From DATLAN01 sp035527455 (lineage in GTDB: Bacteria > Planctomycetota > Planctomycetia > Pirellulales > Thermoguttaceae): DNA of 31,702 nt. The stretch's first letter is position 1. Every line of letters starts with the position of its first letter. Location of the stretch: assembly GCA_035527455.1 (NCBI GenBank), contig DATLAN010000242.1, forward strand, positions 1 through 31,702, read 5' to 3'. The translations under genes and the position numbers were made by a program. Shown here piece after piece: positions 15,001 to 20,584 of the stretch. The notes beneath the pieces were generated by a model. It made no database searches, was not told where the DNA came from, and saw only the letters and a program-made list of their open reading frames with translations.

Positions 15001-18000
15001 GGCGACGTAGGCGTCGTCGATATCGACGCCGAACTCGGCCTCCAGGGCGGCCACGTCCAGGTCGATGTTCTGGAAGTCGTGAACGTCGACGAACTCCTCC
15101 GCGACATATTCCGCCAGGGTCACGTCGTAGAGCGGGGAGGCGAGCAGCGTATCCAGCCCCACCGTGCCCACGTGGACGATCCGGTCGAGCTGGCCGTCCT
15201 CGAACCGCGGTTGCAGCGTGGGCGGATCGCCCGCCACGTGCTCCAGCCCTTCGAGCACCTCCAGGTCGAAGATCTTGTTGACGAAACGATCGCCTCGCAG
15301 CAGCCCGCGGTCGACCGCCTCGGCGAAGCTGACGTGCGGATCGAGCAGGAAGTCGTCGATCGGGATATAGCCGTCGCCGTTGTCATCGAGATGGGCGTCG
15401 GCGATGTACTTCTCACCCACCGCGTCGGAGCGGAGCACGTCATCGAGCGGCACGAGCGTATCGTCGATCAGATCGTCGGCGTCGACCAACCCGGCGTCGA
15501 ACATCGCCAGGAGCGTCACCGGGCTGTCGTCCCAGAAATCGCGCCGGTCGATCAGGCCGGCGGTGACCAGATCGTCTTCGCTCGCCACGCCGGTGGCCAG
15601 CAGGCCCTCGACATCGACCGGCCCGCTGGTCCCCAGCCCTTCACTCCGGAGGAAGTTGATCGCGATCACGTCGGCGGCGAAGACGTCCGCCTGATCGAGT
15701 TCCGAGATCGCCAACTGCAACTGGCCGGCCGAAAGGTGCCCGGCCAGGTCCTCCAGCGCGACCAGCCCCAAAGCGACCAGGTCGCCCACGTTGACCACGT
15801 CGGGATCGGCGTCCTGGACGAGGTTGTTGTTGTCGAGTGCGTTCTGCGTGACCAGCCCCCAGGCCAACAGGTCGTTCTCCGGCACGGTAACCGTCGAGAG
15901 ATCGAAATCGAGCCGGCCGAGCAGCCCGTGCCGGATGAGATCGGCCAGAGTCACGTAGGAGAGAGCGGTCAGATCGGCGACGGCAATCACGTCATCGCCC
16001 CGGGCGTTCTGCGTGGTCACGCCGTCGAGGATCGCGCTCTCCAGGACGTCCGACGCCAGCAGATCCTCCCGGTCGAGGCTTCCCTGCACGAACACGTCGC
16101 TGAGGAGCACGTCGCTCAGGTCCGCGTTGAGATCGCGCTGGCCGATCAGGCCGAACCTCAGCAAATCCGCCACGGACACGTCGGTCTGACTGACCAGATC
16201 GCCAATCGCGATCGCGTCGCCGTACTGGATGGAACCGTCCAGGTCCTCGATGATGCTCCCGGAAAAACCGAACGCATCGAGGTCGGCCGGCGGCAGATCG
16301 GCCAGATCCTCCCGGGCGAGCAACCCGAGACCGACCAGATCGCCGACCGTCAGGTATCCGGCGTCGATGATCTCGGGGATCTCGCTGCGCCCCAAGAGGC
16401 TCGAATCGATCACGCCCGTGCCGGACAACACGTCCGCGTCCACGTCGCCCAGCGGCCGCACGTCGTTGTGGTCGATGATGCCGAAATAGACCAGGTGCTC
16501 CAGCCCGATGGGGCTGTTCTCCAGCAAGTCGTTCAGATCGATGATCGCTCCGGAGGTGATCAACCCGCTGATGTCTCCCAGGGAGGCGACCTGATCGGAC
16601 AGGAACTCCTCGACCGTCACGTGCGCGATATCCAGCAACCCGCCGCCCACCAGGTCGTCCAGTCCGATCGGCAGCGCCGATTCGATCAGGGCGGCGATAT
16701 CGATCCGGTCGAGGACCAGATCCGCCAGGCCGACCAACTCGTTGCTGACCAGTTCGTCGAGGCCGACCAGTTCCGAACCGAGCAACCCTTCCAGGTCCAG
16801 GGCGTGCGTAGCCAGGTCCGTCACATCGACCAACGTGCTGCCGACCAGTTGCGAGAGCTGCGCCACTCCGGAATCGAGCAGTTCGCCGAGACTCAGGGAG
16901 AGGCCGGGAAGCAGATCGGTGAAATCCACGAGATTCTCTTCGACCAGTTCCTCGAGACTCACGACCCCGCTGGCGACCAGATCGTGCAGGGAGACGTTCC
17001 CCGCCCCGTCGTCCAGGTCGTGGAAATCCAGCTCGAATTGGGTGGCCAGGCGGTGGGCGATCAGGTCCGCGGCGCTCAAGGTCCGATCGACGAAATCATC
17101 GACGGCCACCAACTGCTCGTCGACGGCCTCGGCGAGCGAGGCGATCCCCTCGGTGAAGAAGGCCGCCGCGTCGACCAGCGTCGTCGTGGCGAAATCGGCC
17201 GCGTCGATCAGCCCGGCCGTAAGCAGGTCGCCCAGCTCGGCGGCCGTATCGGCGAGGAAATCCGCGATATCGACGGCGGTCGAAGCCAGGAAATCGCTCG
17301 CCGTCAACAGACCCTCGTCCACCAGGTCCTGCAGCGAGGCGATGCCTTGCGAGATGAGGTCGGTGATCGGCAGTGCGTCCAGACTGATATCGCCCAGGCC
17401 GAGCAGTCCTTCGGCAAAAAGGTTCTCGAGCGTGGTCACGCCATGGTCGATCAGGTCCTGCAAGGCGACCAGGGACGCGTCGGCCTGATGGAAGGCCGAA
17501 TCGAGCAGGTCGAACCCGAAATCGGCGATGTTGGAAACCAGCGCCTCGGCCTCCCGGATGAACCCGAGATTGCCGACGATCGAAGCGGGCGTGACCAGTT
17601 CCGCCTCGATCAGCTCGCCCAGGGTGACCAGGCCCTCGTCGATCAGGGCATCCATGCTCACCACGTTGCCGGGCCGGACGAGGTCCAGTTGGGCCAGCGC
17701 CGTTTCGGTAATCACGCCGGCACCGATGAGAGCATCCGCGTCGATGTTGCCCCAGTTCTCTACGCAGTCCCGGCCGAGAACCCCCGCGGCCGCCAGGTCC
17801 GCCAGCGTGGCGTAGCCCTCGTCGAGCAGGACGTCCGGGTCCACGTAGGCACCGATCTGCACCAGCCCCTCATTCTCCAACAGTTCCAGATCGACGCGGC
17901 CCAGGGCATCGAGGTCCCTCAGGCTCAAGGCACTTAGCGAGAGATTGAAATCGATCGGCACGGTGAGCGTGCGAGTCGTCGGGTTGTACGTGACGGCCTC

Positions 18001-20199
18001 GCCCTGCGGAATCAGGCCCGAGGCGGTGACGACGGCCACGAAATCCTGCAGGCTCTCCATCCGGTCGAAATCCAGCTTGCTCATTACCGCCAGGTCGAAG
18101 GCCGACGGGAGGTCCACCACGTCGGCCAACGATGCGTCGATGAAGGGTATCTCGACGTTGAACTCGCCGGCCGTTTCCAGCCGGCCCAGCCAGTCGTCGC
18201 GCATCGACTCCAGTTGGGCCCGGACGTCGGAGAGCCGCAGTTGGGCAAAGGGCGTGAAATCCTCCAGGTTCGCAGAGCTGACGGTCACCGCGGTACTGCC
18301 GCGGCCGCCTTCGCTCGCCGGGAAGAGGTCGCCCGCCATGCCGACGGTGCCGGTGGCCCCCTGGTTCACGTCCACGCCGGCCAGCGAGGCGTAGATGGGC
18401 ACCTCGAGATCGACCGCACTGACCGGATCGCCGACCGGATCGTACGTCACGACGTACTCGTCGGCCATTTCATCCAGGGCGACGTCCACGTGAACATCGA
18501 GGTCCAACGAGCCGGCCGTGTGCTCGGGGTGCCCCGCGGCGGCTTCCAGGTCGCCGATCGAAAGCGGAATGATCAAGTCGGTGGAACTCGCCGCGGCGTC
18601 GAGTTCCAGCCGGGTGACGTTGAAACCATAGGAAACGCCCGATGTTCCCCAGCCGAGCGACAGGCTGAACGCGAAGGACGCGTCGATGTCCGCTTCGAGT
18701 TCCGTATAGGCCGGCCCGACGCCCTCGACCGTCTCGCTGAGCCCCACCGGGATCCGCTTTTCATAGCTCGCGGAGCCGTCGAATTCGACGGTGATGCCGC
18801 TGGGCCAATCGCCCGTCCCCGTGAAGGTCTGATTCGACCACGGGACATCGTAGGCCTCGCCGCTCAGGAGGTCGTCGAGCCAGTTGCCCCGCAAGTAGTT
18901 GAGGAACTCTTGGATGTTGAATTCCACGTCAGACCCCCGTTCCTGAATCGGCGCCAGATACCGATCCAGGACCGGGCCGACGTCGAGGTAATCGGTCAGG
19001 TCGAACAGGCTGTCCAGGGTCACGTTGGTGCCGGGGATCGTCTCCCGGGCAAGGTCGGGGACGCTCGAAACCAGGTCGTGGAACAACCGGTCCGCGTCGT
19101 TCGCCAGGTTCCCGATCGCCCGTTCCATCCGGTTGGTGGCGGCCGTGGTCGTGTGCAGCGCAGTCCCGGTCGGGATCTCCGCCACCACGAGTTCCAGGTG
19201 ATCGGATTGCTCGACGACCTCGAAGTAGAGGTCGCCGTCGCCGAAACCCATCGGCCCGGTGACTTCGGCAAAGGCGCCGGACAGCGAGCCGAACGTGAGG
19301 AAATCGAACGTATCGCCGAGCGACGGGACGAAGTCGTTGATCAGAGTGACCCGCAGCGTCCCGCCCAGGGAAGCCTCTCCGGCCACGTTGATCTGATCGA
19401 AGCCGTCGTCGATCGGAGCGCCCGGGCCGGGGGTGGTGCCGCCGATCTCGATCTCCAGCGTGGCGTCCGAGGCGTTGGCGTACTCGGCCACGTTGAGGAT
19501 CTCCGGCGAGTTGCCGTAGCTCAACAGGCCGGAGTTGGTGATCGCGCCGAAATCGTTCAGGTAGACGGACGGTTCGAGATCGCTGAACACGATCGTCGTG
19601 GTCGCCTTTCCGTCGGACAGGCCGATCCGGCCGTGATCGGGCGCCGTCGCCCGGTAGTCCGCCTTCAACGACAGGCCGGCGTTGAAGGTCAGCTTGTCGT
19701 AACCGCCCCGGCCGCCGTGGAAAGCCAACTCGAGGCCGTCCGGCAGCGACGACCCGAGTTCCACCACCAGGCTGTCGTCCGTCTGGTCGGTCCCCAAGAC
19801 GGAGACGCTCTTCACGCCGGCGGTATCCCACGTCCCCAGCAGTTGGTTTCGCCCGGCATCGAGCAACGTCAGCACGTCGCCGCCGTCGCTGAAACGGACC
19901 ATCAGGTCGTGTTGATCGGCCCCGGCACGGACCTCGATCTGCCCGGCCGTCTCGATGGACACTTCGGCGTTGGCGAATTCGAGGTTCCCATCGAGATTCT
20001 CGCCGTCGTCATCCCATGGGCCGATGGCCAGCAGCCTTCGGTCTTCGAGCGGTTCGATCAGAAGCTTGCGTGGCTCCGAGGGGCCATAACGCTGCCTGCG
20101 CAAAGCGCCCATTCTGTGCATGCTTCCTGTTGTGTTTCGCGCCGCATCTCGCCGCAGGTCTGCCGATCCGAAGCGGTCCGAATGCTCAGCACTTGACAT
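1..20199 (-). CDS. Giant LEPR-XLL-like multi-domain surface protein (3' end outside window)
   Basis: This is a single open frame of 6,733 codons from ATG 20199 to the left edge; I scanned every in-frame triplet and saw no stop. Residues 44-58 read RKLLIEPLEDRRLLA, the LEPR-XLL-type N-terminal motif known from giant planctomycete proteins. There is no classical signal peptide. In order follow a beta-strand domain with GFDQINVAGEASLGGTLRV (about 264-282), two super-module copies (about 385-3350 and 3358-4590), an EF-hand-like loop DANDNGTVEIDD (about 4719), a Gly/Ser linker (about 5119-5139), a second EF-hand-like loop DLNDINDDGRIHVSEL (about 5280), RTX-type repeats (about 5430-5550) and a long run of short beta strands with alternating Gly/Asp turns to the edge. 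Asp-rich loops suggest calcium-dependent folding outside the cell. Role is inferred as cell-surface, adhesive or matrix; no enzymatic motif was recognised. A later start at ATG 20121 is possible, but 20199 has the better ribosome binding site. Confidence 0.93.
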   Translation of the reverse strand, partial: MSSAEHSDRFGSADLRRDAARNTTGSMHRMGALRRQRYGPSEPRKLLIEPLEDRRLLAIGPWDDDGENLDGNLEFANAEVSIETAGQIEVRAGADQHDLMVRFSDGGDVLTLLDAGRNQLLGTWDTAGVKSVSVLGTDQTDDSLVVELGSSLPDGLELAFHGGRGGYDKLTFNAGLSLKADYRATAPDHGRIGLSDGKATTTIVFSDLEPSVYLNDFGAITNSGLLSYGNSPEILNVAEYANASDATLEIEIGGTTPGPGAPIDDGFDQINVAGEASLGGTLRVTLINDFVPSLGDTFDFLTFGSLSGAFAEVTGPMGFGDGDLYFEVVEQSDHLELVVAEIPTGTALHTTTAATNRMERAIGNLANDADRLFHDLVSSVPDLARETIPGTNVTLDSLFDLTDYLDVGPVLDRYLAPIQERGSDVEFNIQEFLNYLRGNWLDDLLSGEAYDVPWSNQTFTGTGDWPSGITVEFDGSASYEKRIPVGLSETVEGVGPAYTELEADIDASFAFSLSLGWGTSGVSYGFNVTRLELDAAASSTDLIIPLSIGDLEAAAGHPEHTAGSLDLDVHVDVALDEMADEYVVTYDPVGDPVSAVDLEVPIYASLAGVDVNQGATGTVGMAGDLFPASEGGRGSTAVTVSSANLEDFTPFAQLRLSDVRAQLESMRDDWLGRLETAGEFNVEIPFIDASLADVVDLPSAFDLAVMSKLDFDRMESLQDFVAVVTASGLIPQGEAVTYNPTTRTLTVPIDFNLSLSALSLRDLDALGRVDLELLENEGLVQIGAYVDPDVLLDEGYATLADLAAAGVLGRDCVENWGNIDADALIGAGVITETALAQLDLVRPGNVVSMDALIDEGLVTLGELIEAELVTPASIVGNLGFIREAEALVSNIADFGFDLLDSAFHQADASLVALQDLIDHGVTTLENLFAEGLLGLGDISLDALPITDLISQGIASLQDLVDEGLLTASDFLASTAVDIADFLADTAAELGDLLTAGLIDAADFATTTLVDAAAFFTEGIASLAEAVDEQLVAVDDFVDRTLSAADLIAHRLATQFELDFHDLDDGAGNVSLHDLVASGVVSLEELVEENLVDFTDLLPGLSLSLGELLDSGVAQLSQLVGSTLVDVTDLATHALDLEGLLGSELVGLDELVSNELVGLADLVLDRIDIAALIESALPIGLDDLVGGGLLDIAHVTVEEFLSDQVASLGDISGLITSGAIIDLNDLLENSPIGLEHLVYFGIIDHNDVRPLGDVDADVLSGTGVIDSSLLGRSEIPEIIDAGYLTVGDLVGLGLLAREDLADLPPADLDAFGFSGSIIEDLDGSIQYGDAIAIGDLVSQTDVSVADLLRFGLIGQRDLNADLSDVLLSDVFVQGSLDREDLLASDVLESAILDGVTTQNARGDDVIAVADLTALSYVTLADLIRHGLLGRLDFDLSTVTVPENDLLAWGLVTQNALDNNNLVQDADPDVVNVGDLVALGLVALEDLAGHLSAGQLQLAISELDQADVFAADVIAINFLRSEGLGTSGPVDVEGLLATGVASEDDLVTAGLIDRRDFWDDSPVTLLAMFDAGLVDADDLIDDTLVPLDDVLRSDAVGEKYIADAHLDDNGDGYIPIDDFLLDPHVSFAEAVDRGLLRGDRFVNKIFDLEVLEGLEHVAGDPPTLQPRFEDGQLDRIVHVGTVGLDTLLASPLYDVTLAEYVAEEFVDVHDFQNIDLDVAALEAEFGVDIDDAYVATVPLHSLVALDYDEITLLDLINEGYVDEGDLATPVVELDIRDLEAGDLFEVGDLNNYISSHDVYLYDLIGEIYVGDLVGFGLLESADLIVNHLGSLADLVDEGILGRDDFEDVALSAAELNADAVVTTTDLNALNLADGDDVSLHDLVNSGLVSLSALIAAGKVTAADLAIGVTALDIEDIHASDILDEALLQEHSLITGAESDQVRLNHDTDSLLSTDTAELRDLIRGGVVDPSLLDPSAVVDKDDLVDEGLATLRELIDAGLISVSDVAIASFDIEELDRVGVLPIGELDDLDRIIALGLVTAGEVDGLGTLSADALIASGLVSETDLVEAGLFGTHLDLAALLASELVTIDQLKAQGLDDRSGRVELQGLLDAAPLAVTLGDLRSEGLVSGQIAIDALLNSELVTLLDLVQGGVDKAALLAATFPGPLTITEDDLIAHDLFDPNVDVARLVASGLVTVQNLVDASLIAANVDLEALVDLNLVTGQQLVDAGLMTQGQLDGESYPSVGVVSLLNALLDAEDADSHLVTLHDLAYHAVLAATVDKNDLIDPSFALATGGVTVTEDDLADAGLLSDTIDVDRLVASELVSLVELDGEGLIREPLIARSDLDDLGSVDYDVLSPVWIDIDRLLASGLVGEDDRVDLDDLLDTPIPALDGDTLVELAGLVRMGLVGERDLDGHNANFFNLQGHEVSLAGDYGVTLTGMTTDALAALDASVSGGFDLLIDPDGQPATPTEGELTYSIKDFTLTAEVGFEVIDFDVAARLGFIGVTLADVPGVENRIHVDITATATLDEDESNATTDDRTFLLDELLDGTVAIDDNLYTTVTGEATASVRGITVNTGLFGVPVGQGAEIALEVEDLTRAKSDGDYITLELRNLPGIFTVHEFFRLDDVMSAILRARDYVMGAFDQLPFFVTDPNSPVYDLLPDSKIPVINKSPRELLGVIDWLDDAVDRVQRALLDPDNDVQRLVEYVMDALGLDFETDSDIFSVSLQGSVIRLSLNLQDDFNEDFPFDFDLAALTSLVGAGVPELEGIEDLVALEGSGNVNVRAFAEAAIEFGLDLAPREDGLAVDKFLYDWDETTETGTRVAAGFKLLASDISLGFEVFDSIGLHTNDDGLDWDRDGVGGNDGVLYTTDATVDADGDATTNPELVPGHEDDRSDFVTVAFVLDQTGSEVPDDGKYRFDETFFGENVQFTGVDGGFELFMPLTVDVFGTQIDLTTPLHIRTNPAYVTDHNEGLEQIFQHMFGLEGAGEYDPVIVDAPDITTELGSLVDSVIKGLLEDLADFIAGYKEEFLALEFFDTEIPGTGYTIESFVEEASSNDNGLDGVDTATGIAAFLDIDTYIFAYLETITWIGEDSVADGTITAADIWDGLGDFLMDHWVVTLPGMGTQDEPGFFTIDSVGSELTLAVDIPYTISRTIPLSLGTELDDVGLSFGGDLDFAFDISTGLSFDFTVDLSGENSSFDFDEFFLSAAVGVHDVDLSISYEDVVSLTTHKGAEYGDLELNLGGSLYMQDGSLTFDHEHNKAADVTFQNSVSLDLPLFLEIGPGGIPLGTITFADSDFYDGELSPGFAANLTGVGGILEGAAYLALDLLGEQINVWKEDLLPVYNADGSVASPGNEYLTATIPGTDVSLNSLLGLDSLLNLGQYIRHYLRPELDIEDIDRDYGIPLGDPEAAGESGTDYYDQDGDPTLGGFFQYLEAEWIPTLGGGAGGLSWEPIEELGSIVGIEITFTQDFPFHRIVGFNFGEEVESIGLTVDGDMELNLDINTDLELFLSFRWDTEEVDFALNHLTFDGHASVDDIVVGAEIGPLRVSIGSETCQKGVLALDLGASVSYNPDDGVIFTPTLNTPTEHNNYIEVQAPIYASIGDVTFGQCSNPPRLSLEGRIFEAAGGPELAFSQENMDQLLDFSDFSIGSLIGVIQSTLDWLGEVTDSDFMSYEIPVINKEVGELFDFATSFSDRVLSQIDFEQINSVQDLIEQFAEAGILPAGMDVVYDPVSRSLNLPVNFASLLNDFNLRNLQNLGQIDYRQLLDWDAIDPAELFDKDPILDGLLGMFATPLDELARWDFLTADSFLPGTSIAIADLEDLQLIEEGALPGASISVGDLLSSTAVDVDLTDLFEFDLLSFANLDLADATISFDDLIASRLISLSDLVGRNVTLYGADGTTEVEDPADAAFVDLSSLLTQRAHSLADGLEMGLIAQDEFDLAGTMLAIAGLHTAGLITEDQRDSLLADVGGTEISLGELLDSNLVSVSLADLVGEGLVGRGDLNDLAEVAARNLGFEGFDLDGLIDMGMLTQQNVVDFHYDIFSLENLPLDFGFDLGDALELSTSAVADVQVTVEGGFEWVIDLDGPTGEEGLTFLINNAYVTGRASLDVDEIGVLARLGFVELTIGDTETVETDSELHLFAEATITLDEDGDIETTDDRQFSFTDLISGGLFDHFLFDFTGFGEARLERLDVSPDIPGLNEAGLNAMELSITIPDFLNWDVVEVITQGEATQQEIDQHLERDHVVIIIPDLSNAFDFRDMDFTAIIDAIRTGVEFLEDALEDTAFYDSNIPIINRRVSDAFDFINDLLDKVELAAEDPAAVLQEVEDIIENALGLSDNNELPIDQQSFSLSLDGDDVLKVHILWDKVLSDLLDEDYMNLSFAFDLGSMIEIFGGSIPDGWDFISELVSAGADISWDAFVEMAVDIGIDFGEIADGDVDFFLYDYDAAGPGTEDDTGTRVTVGVLVEGTDLELMFNPLGIGVKGGSAYLGRLTYDDDDNPATGTQSYYYNSSYTVSQADFATFTLAIDQQTGGDDDGRFYLFSESIGDNFAYDLVGGFDVYLPLEIPLLSVSPLHVYTNNAPSPTGWGDEALLEAFRRLFNSEDASPSPEAIIVDLPEITLPDFGLLAILNDPSYILDGLDWGLGTVQDVLGSSFAQDIPLIGDKLGKAATFLRDLRVGFLADLREKLNGPGAAIAFLRDSMWDVFGTGGLNIILDANDNGTVEIDDISIGWYDADGDLLKPWKQGERVPEEDFIYDADGNYLPGATEVPPGGFQIDANADAIQFDVPLGGVVFGTGIDIPLDIDVPAFALKVDGGFAVEMSWSYDFGFGLSVEDGFYLATNDKNSPGDPELEIEIGAFLDGEPLNNAAVTPFYAEGKLLFFILSVEDVDRDEGRAGFQPSGVFGNLTLDVMGAEDTGRVTLNHLISSPIEDIFDVNLGLEATLNLTMTLDIGDVGLPRLKADFIAGWAWDLDNGAADPQFGLYNLRIEVGTFITDVLKPITDKISDILSPFEPIVDVLLTEVDGLDALVSPPHLLGLINTIARALGYNEIPVEFFSAVKSMIDIVHQVDAMIGTEGEILLGDIMGLGTGSVTARQENGHLPDEVQSVLDAIGAASTGAAGGFSGGSSGSSGGGSSTDRSGFEIVDYILDISNWMSLITGGDAILFTYELPLLEYEMNFRQQIATITAGPVVLNLAAVGNLRASADLGFGYDTYGIRRAIETGNWWYAFDGFYIADFGVTTNQEKDEFTFGIEIGLEASIWALLIEAGLGGVVGFEMGLDLNDINDDGRIHVSELVSMWNYTGNDAPGGLLNIVNLDGRLYFKAYVFVDVGISIPFIGKIMSRVVDWTIFDITLAEWEYNAPKVQPVLAHADGDTLVVHTGKRAGDREYLDTDDGGEHVTLTGDQNNITVEYGEWSYDYAGPFTKVLADGGAGNDVFDASGLSNVDVEFDGGAGDDRLTAGNGTGSGTQILIGGPGNDTLSAANSISGTRIEGGEGDDRITGGSGANIITGDDGDDHIAAGAGIDEITGGPGADSLAGMDGLDTYYFTTGFGEDRFRDTDGETVIDLSGVSDDMSVQISSSSITINTAHEELRLGRSQVTHLILGTGDDTIFISDPPEGTLILEDSGGASTTTFQFGRNTSTKADGIISLVDNDTDYDEVILENIVGIEMDPNLSDIIVVNDHEIRNGILDTDTNVISAGREVIRFTDNTEQFTVVCRESEIAEDSTTTFYPSHLTISSTLPGGAEMGLTDIAISASSLVIRPADYGGSPMHFAGDDIVIEAEEDVVLDSSVHATGDFDITADSIGAVHASASPLVHESADALGTIEHAIDAHDMDWHIRTSSLEVNTSLNAINDGRLDVYAANAAGQASIDLHEDVTSGSGDNDDELGGGTMRFVAEGVINLYGGMRFLGAASHLVLAGDDIYNHTYGGSNKIETTVGGLTVLTRDEGIADGSEIVVEETDDLVIYGLTDLPDAPSADPVGVSSAHGIIDITLLGVDARLTLDSGSIITRTADRDITLTADDFDFMSGPLARDADAERPRGGVIGTGELTIVTSHATDFILGTAAEHELGNDWTYIRSTYPAFSAYPTHVGGNFSGPEGEETYDDDGSLFTNTVHLSTRDLSALAEGFTLITIGDGTTARMTFGDCMDAQIVKKDGSPRERDSSFRDDVVLNAERIYIQGEVEAQAHHGDPLVTVEMNTERLQVKSKNINDPLGGLDSGITGDLLDLDGITERMIVDGWVVTNAGDIMVNIQGTGETYVSPMMEDVVNDAKRLNNFIQGVQGILRTNKDGGVIEIITNNSVVMEGRTYVNGAGARITVQPGTFFELVQIAGAMYAPGENSLVEITAPDAVYINGEILAGAQWQGGVKVKVADGADVVITTPHELRIYGAITSTDVMQLEGNEDWDYNDRDAVDASIHLTGQLMSLADDSLLRLEGPDDIIIEGSIFVRGDNSGLYIDSGQRVKFATSFVEVQDDIDVFGRGQTPDVDEWDPTDPAQKLTSSVFVDATAVITSFENGSNVNIWGAYDVDIFGSIVAGGSIGPTGVTWSGTDSRATIEAGQQVYLDSGVLASDSVSLIGHGAGTDDVSLDPDNDDLDFEDQSKVSVLVTTAGGLTSAGRTSDGSHGLATIFGEAGVEMMGHIYSGANKSLLFDAEGNLIKEVVEYETSVGGDVIIESPGQVFIGGWAENQSTEVVLASSVDLYFDHDDNELTPALLVTVEASETAGNTRLSQ
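3540..3910 (-). other. RTX-type calcium-binding repeats (GGxGxDxL) in the giant protein
   Basis: The frame reads DGGAGNDVFDASGL, DGGAGDDRLTAGNG, IGGPGNDTLSAANS, EGGEGDDRITGGSG, DGDDHIAAGAGID and GGPGADSLAGMDGLD in succession. These are classic nonapeptide repeats that bind calcium in a parallel beta-roll outside the cell. In known families such blocks are linked to secreted proteins that fold on reaching calcium-rich medium. Residues are about 5430-5550. Confidence 0.88.
4785..4845 (-). other. Gly/Ser-rich linker in the giant protein
   Basis: About 20 residues, including GGFSGGSSGSSGGGSS, separate the helical/beta module part from the section that carries the second EF-hand-like loop and the RTX block. 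This is a typical flexible interdomain linker. Confidence 0.7.
6440..10126 (-). repeat. Super-module copy 2 of the giant protein (about 1,230 residues)
   Basis: This is the second, shorter copy. Landmarks are IPGTDVSLNSLLGL (about 10120), APIYASIGDVTFGQ, EIPVINKEVGELFDF (about 9160), a short ladder, VLARLGFVELTIGD (about 7830), IPIINRRVSDAFDF (about 7320) and DDGRFYLFSESIGDNF (about 6560). The offset to copy 1 is about 8,920-8,990 bp before the ladder and about 4,860-4,890 bp after it, so the two copies are colinear and differ mainly in ladder length. Confidence 0.72.
8100..8940 (-). repeat. Short ladder of the same repeats (ladder 2)
   Basis: About 280 residues of the same ladder, beginning at LRNLQNLGQIDYRQLL, which matches LRDLDALGRVDLELL at the head of ladder 1. 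It ends just before the beta-rich part that contains VLARLGFVELTIGD. It sits at the equivalent point of super-module copy 2 but is about six times shorter than ladder 1. Confidence 0.65.
10150..19045 (-). repeat. Super-module copy 1 of the giant protein (about 2,965 residues)
   Basis: This is the first copy of a long protein module. Landmarks in order are IPGTNVTLDSLFDL (about 19040), VPIYASLAGVDVNQ, EIPFIDASLADVVDL (about 18150), the long ladder, VAARLGFIGVTLADV (about 12690), IPVINKSP (about 12200), a calcium-type loop DADGDATTNPE (about 11575) and DDGKYRFDETFFGENV (about 11440). Each landmark has a partner in the same order in copy 2. Boundaries are approximate because they rest on visual alignment. 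Confidence 0.75.
12945..17937 (-). repeat. Long ladder of short Leu/Asp/Gly repeats (ladder 1)
   Basis: About 1,665 residues are built from degenerate units of roughly 11-20 residues with a core like V-x-L-x-D-L-V-x-x-G-L-V. Examples read directly are VSLHDLVNSGLVSLSALIA (about 14575) and ASGLVSETDLVEAGLF (about 14035). Most units have an Asp or Glu before Leu and a Gly-Leu or Gly-Val turn. The pattern resembles stacked short helices with tight turns, but the fold is inferred. One Ca-type loop, DDNGDGYIPIDD, interrupts it near 15380. I do not recognise the repeat family. Confidence 0.7.
20026..20070 (-). other. LEPR-XLL-like N-terminal motif
   Basis: These 15 codons encode RKLLIEPLEDRRLLA, residues 44-58 of the giant protein, preceded by a basic stretch with several Arg residues. 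The motif is established as the N-terminal mark of many very large planctomycete proteins and is thought to be tied to export or surface placement. It fixes both the strand and the frame of the giant gene. Confidence 0.88.
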
Positions 20200-20206
20200 G
20201 ATTCAT

Positions 20207-20210
20207 CTCC
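20207..20210 (-). promoter_or_regulatory. Ribosome binding site deciding the giant gene's start
   Basis: The minus strand reads GGAG, then 7 nt, then ATG at 20199. The ATGs at 20212 and 20206 lie in another frame and reach TGA after a few codons (MEMNHVKC), so 20199 is preferred. Confidence 0.6.
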
Positions 20211-20543
20211 ATTTTGTTGACGCTGGCGTGCCGGCACCTGGTTGCGCTGGCGGCACATGGGAGGCTGACGACCGAGAGTCCATCGGAGTCGTCAGAAAGA
20301 CGAGGGGGGCGAGAAACGCAGAACACACTGCACTGAGCAGGCGCTAAAGATAAGCCCATCGCTCAGCAGCTCCAGGTAGCATCTGGGGCCGCACGACGGG
20401 AGCGTAAACTCCCCCACGGCCGGAGATTGCGGCGTTCGAGTGAGAATTGTAGGATGCAACGCTATCGGCAGTCTGACCCAGCCGGTGATTCAATCAACGA
20501 CAGCGTCACTTTCGACAACGAACCTCAATCTCTGAACCGGCGC

Positions 20544-20572
20544 AGTATACACATTGCTCGCAAAAAATGCAA
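20544..20572 (-). promoter_or_regulatory. Candidate sigma70-type promoter of the giant gene
   Basis: On the minus strand TTGCAT (20572-20567) is followed after exactly 17 nt by TATACT (20549-20544). The -10 matches consensus at 5 of 6 bases, the -35 at 3 of 6. Transcription would start near 20537, giving an unusually long 5' leader of about 340 nt. Confidence 0.4.
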
Positions 20573-20584
20573 CGTTTTGGCAAG

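Noticed and set aside
12945..17937. Ladder repeats considered as a CRISPR array or DNA-level tandem repeat
   Set aside because: Units vary in length and sequence, and the repetition is at protein level inside an open frame, not in identical DNA repeats with spacers.
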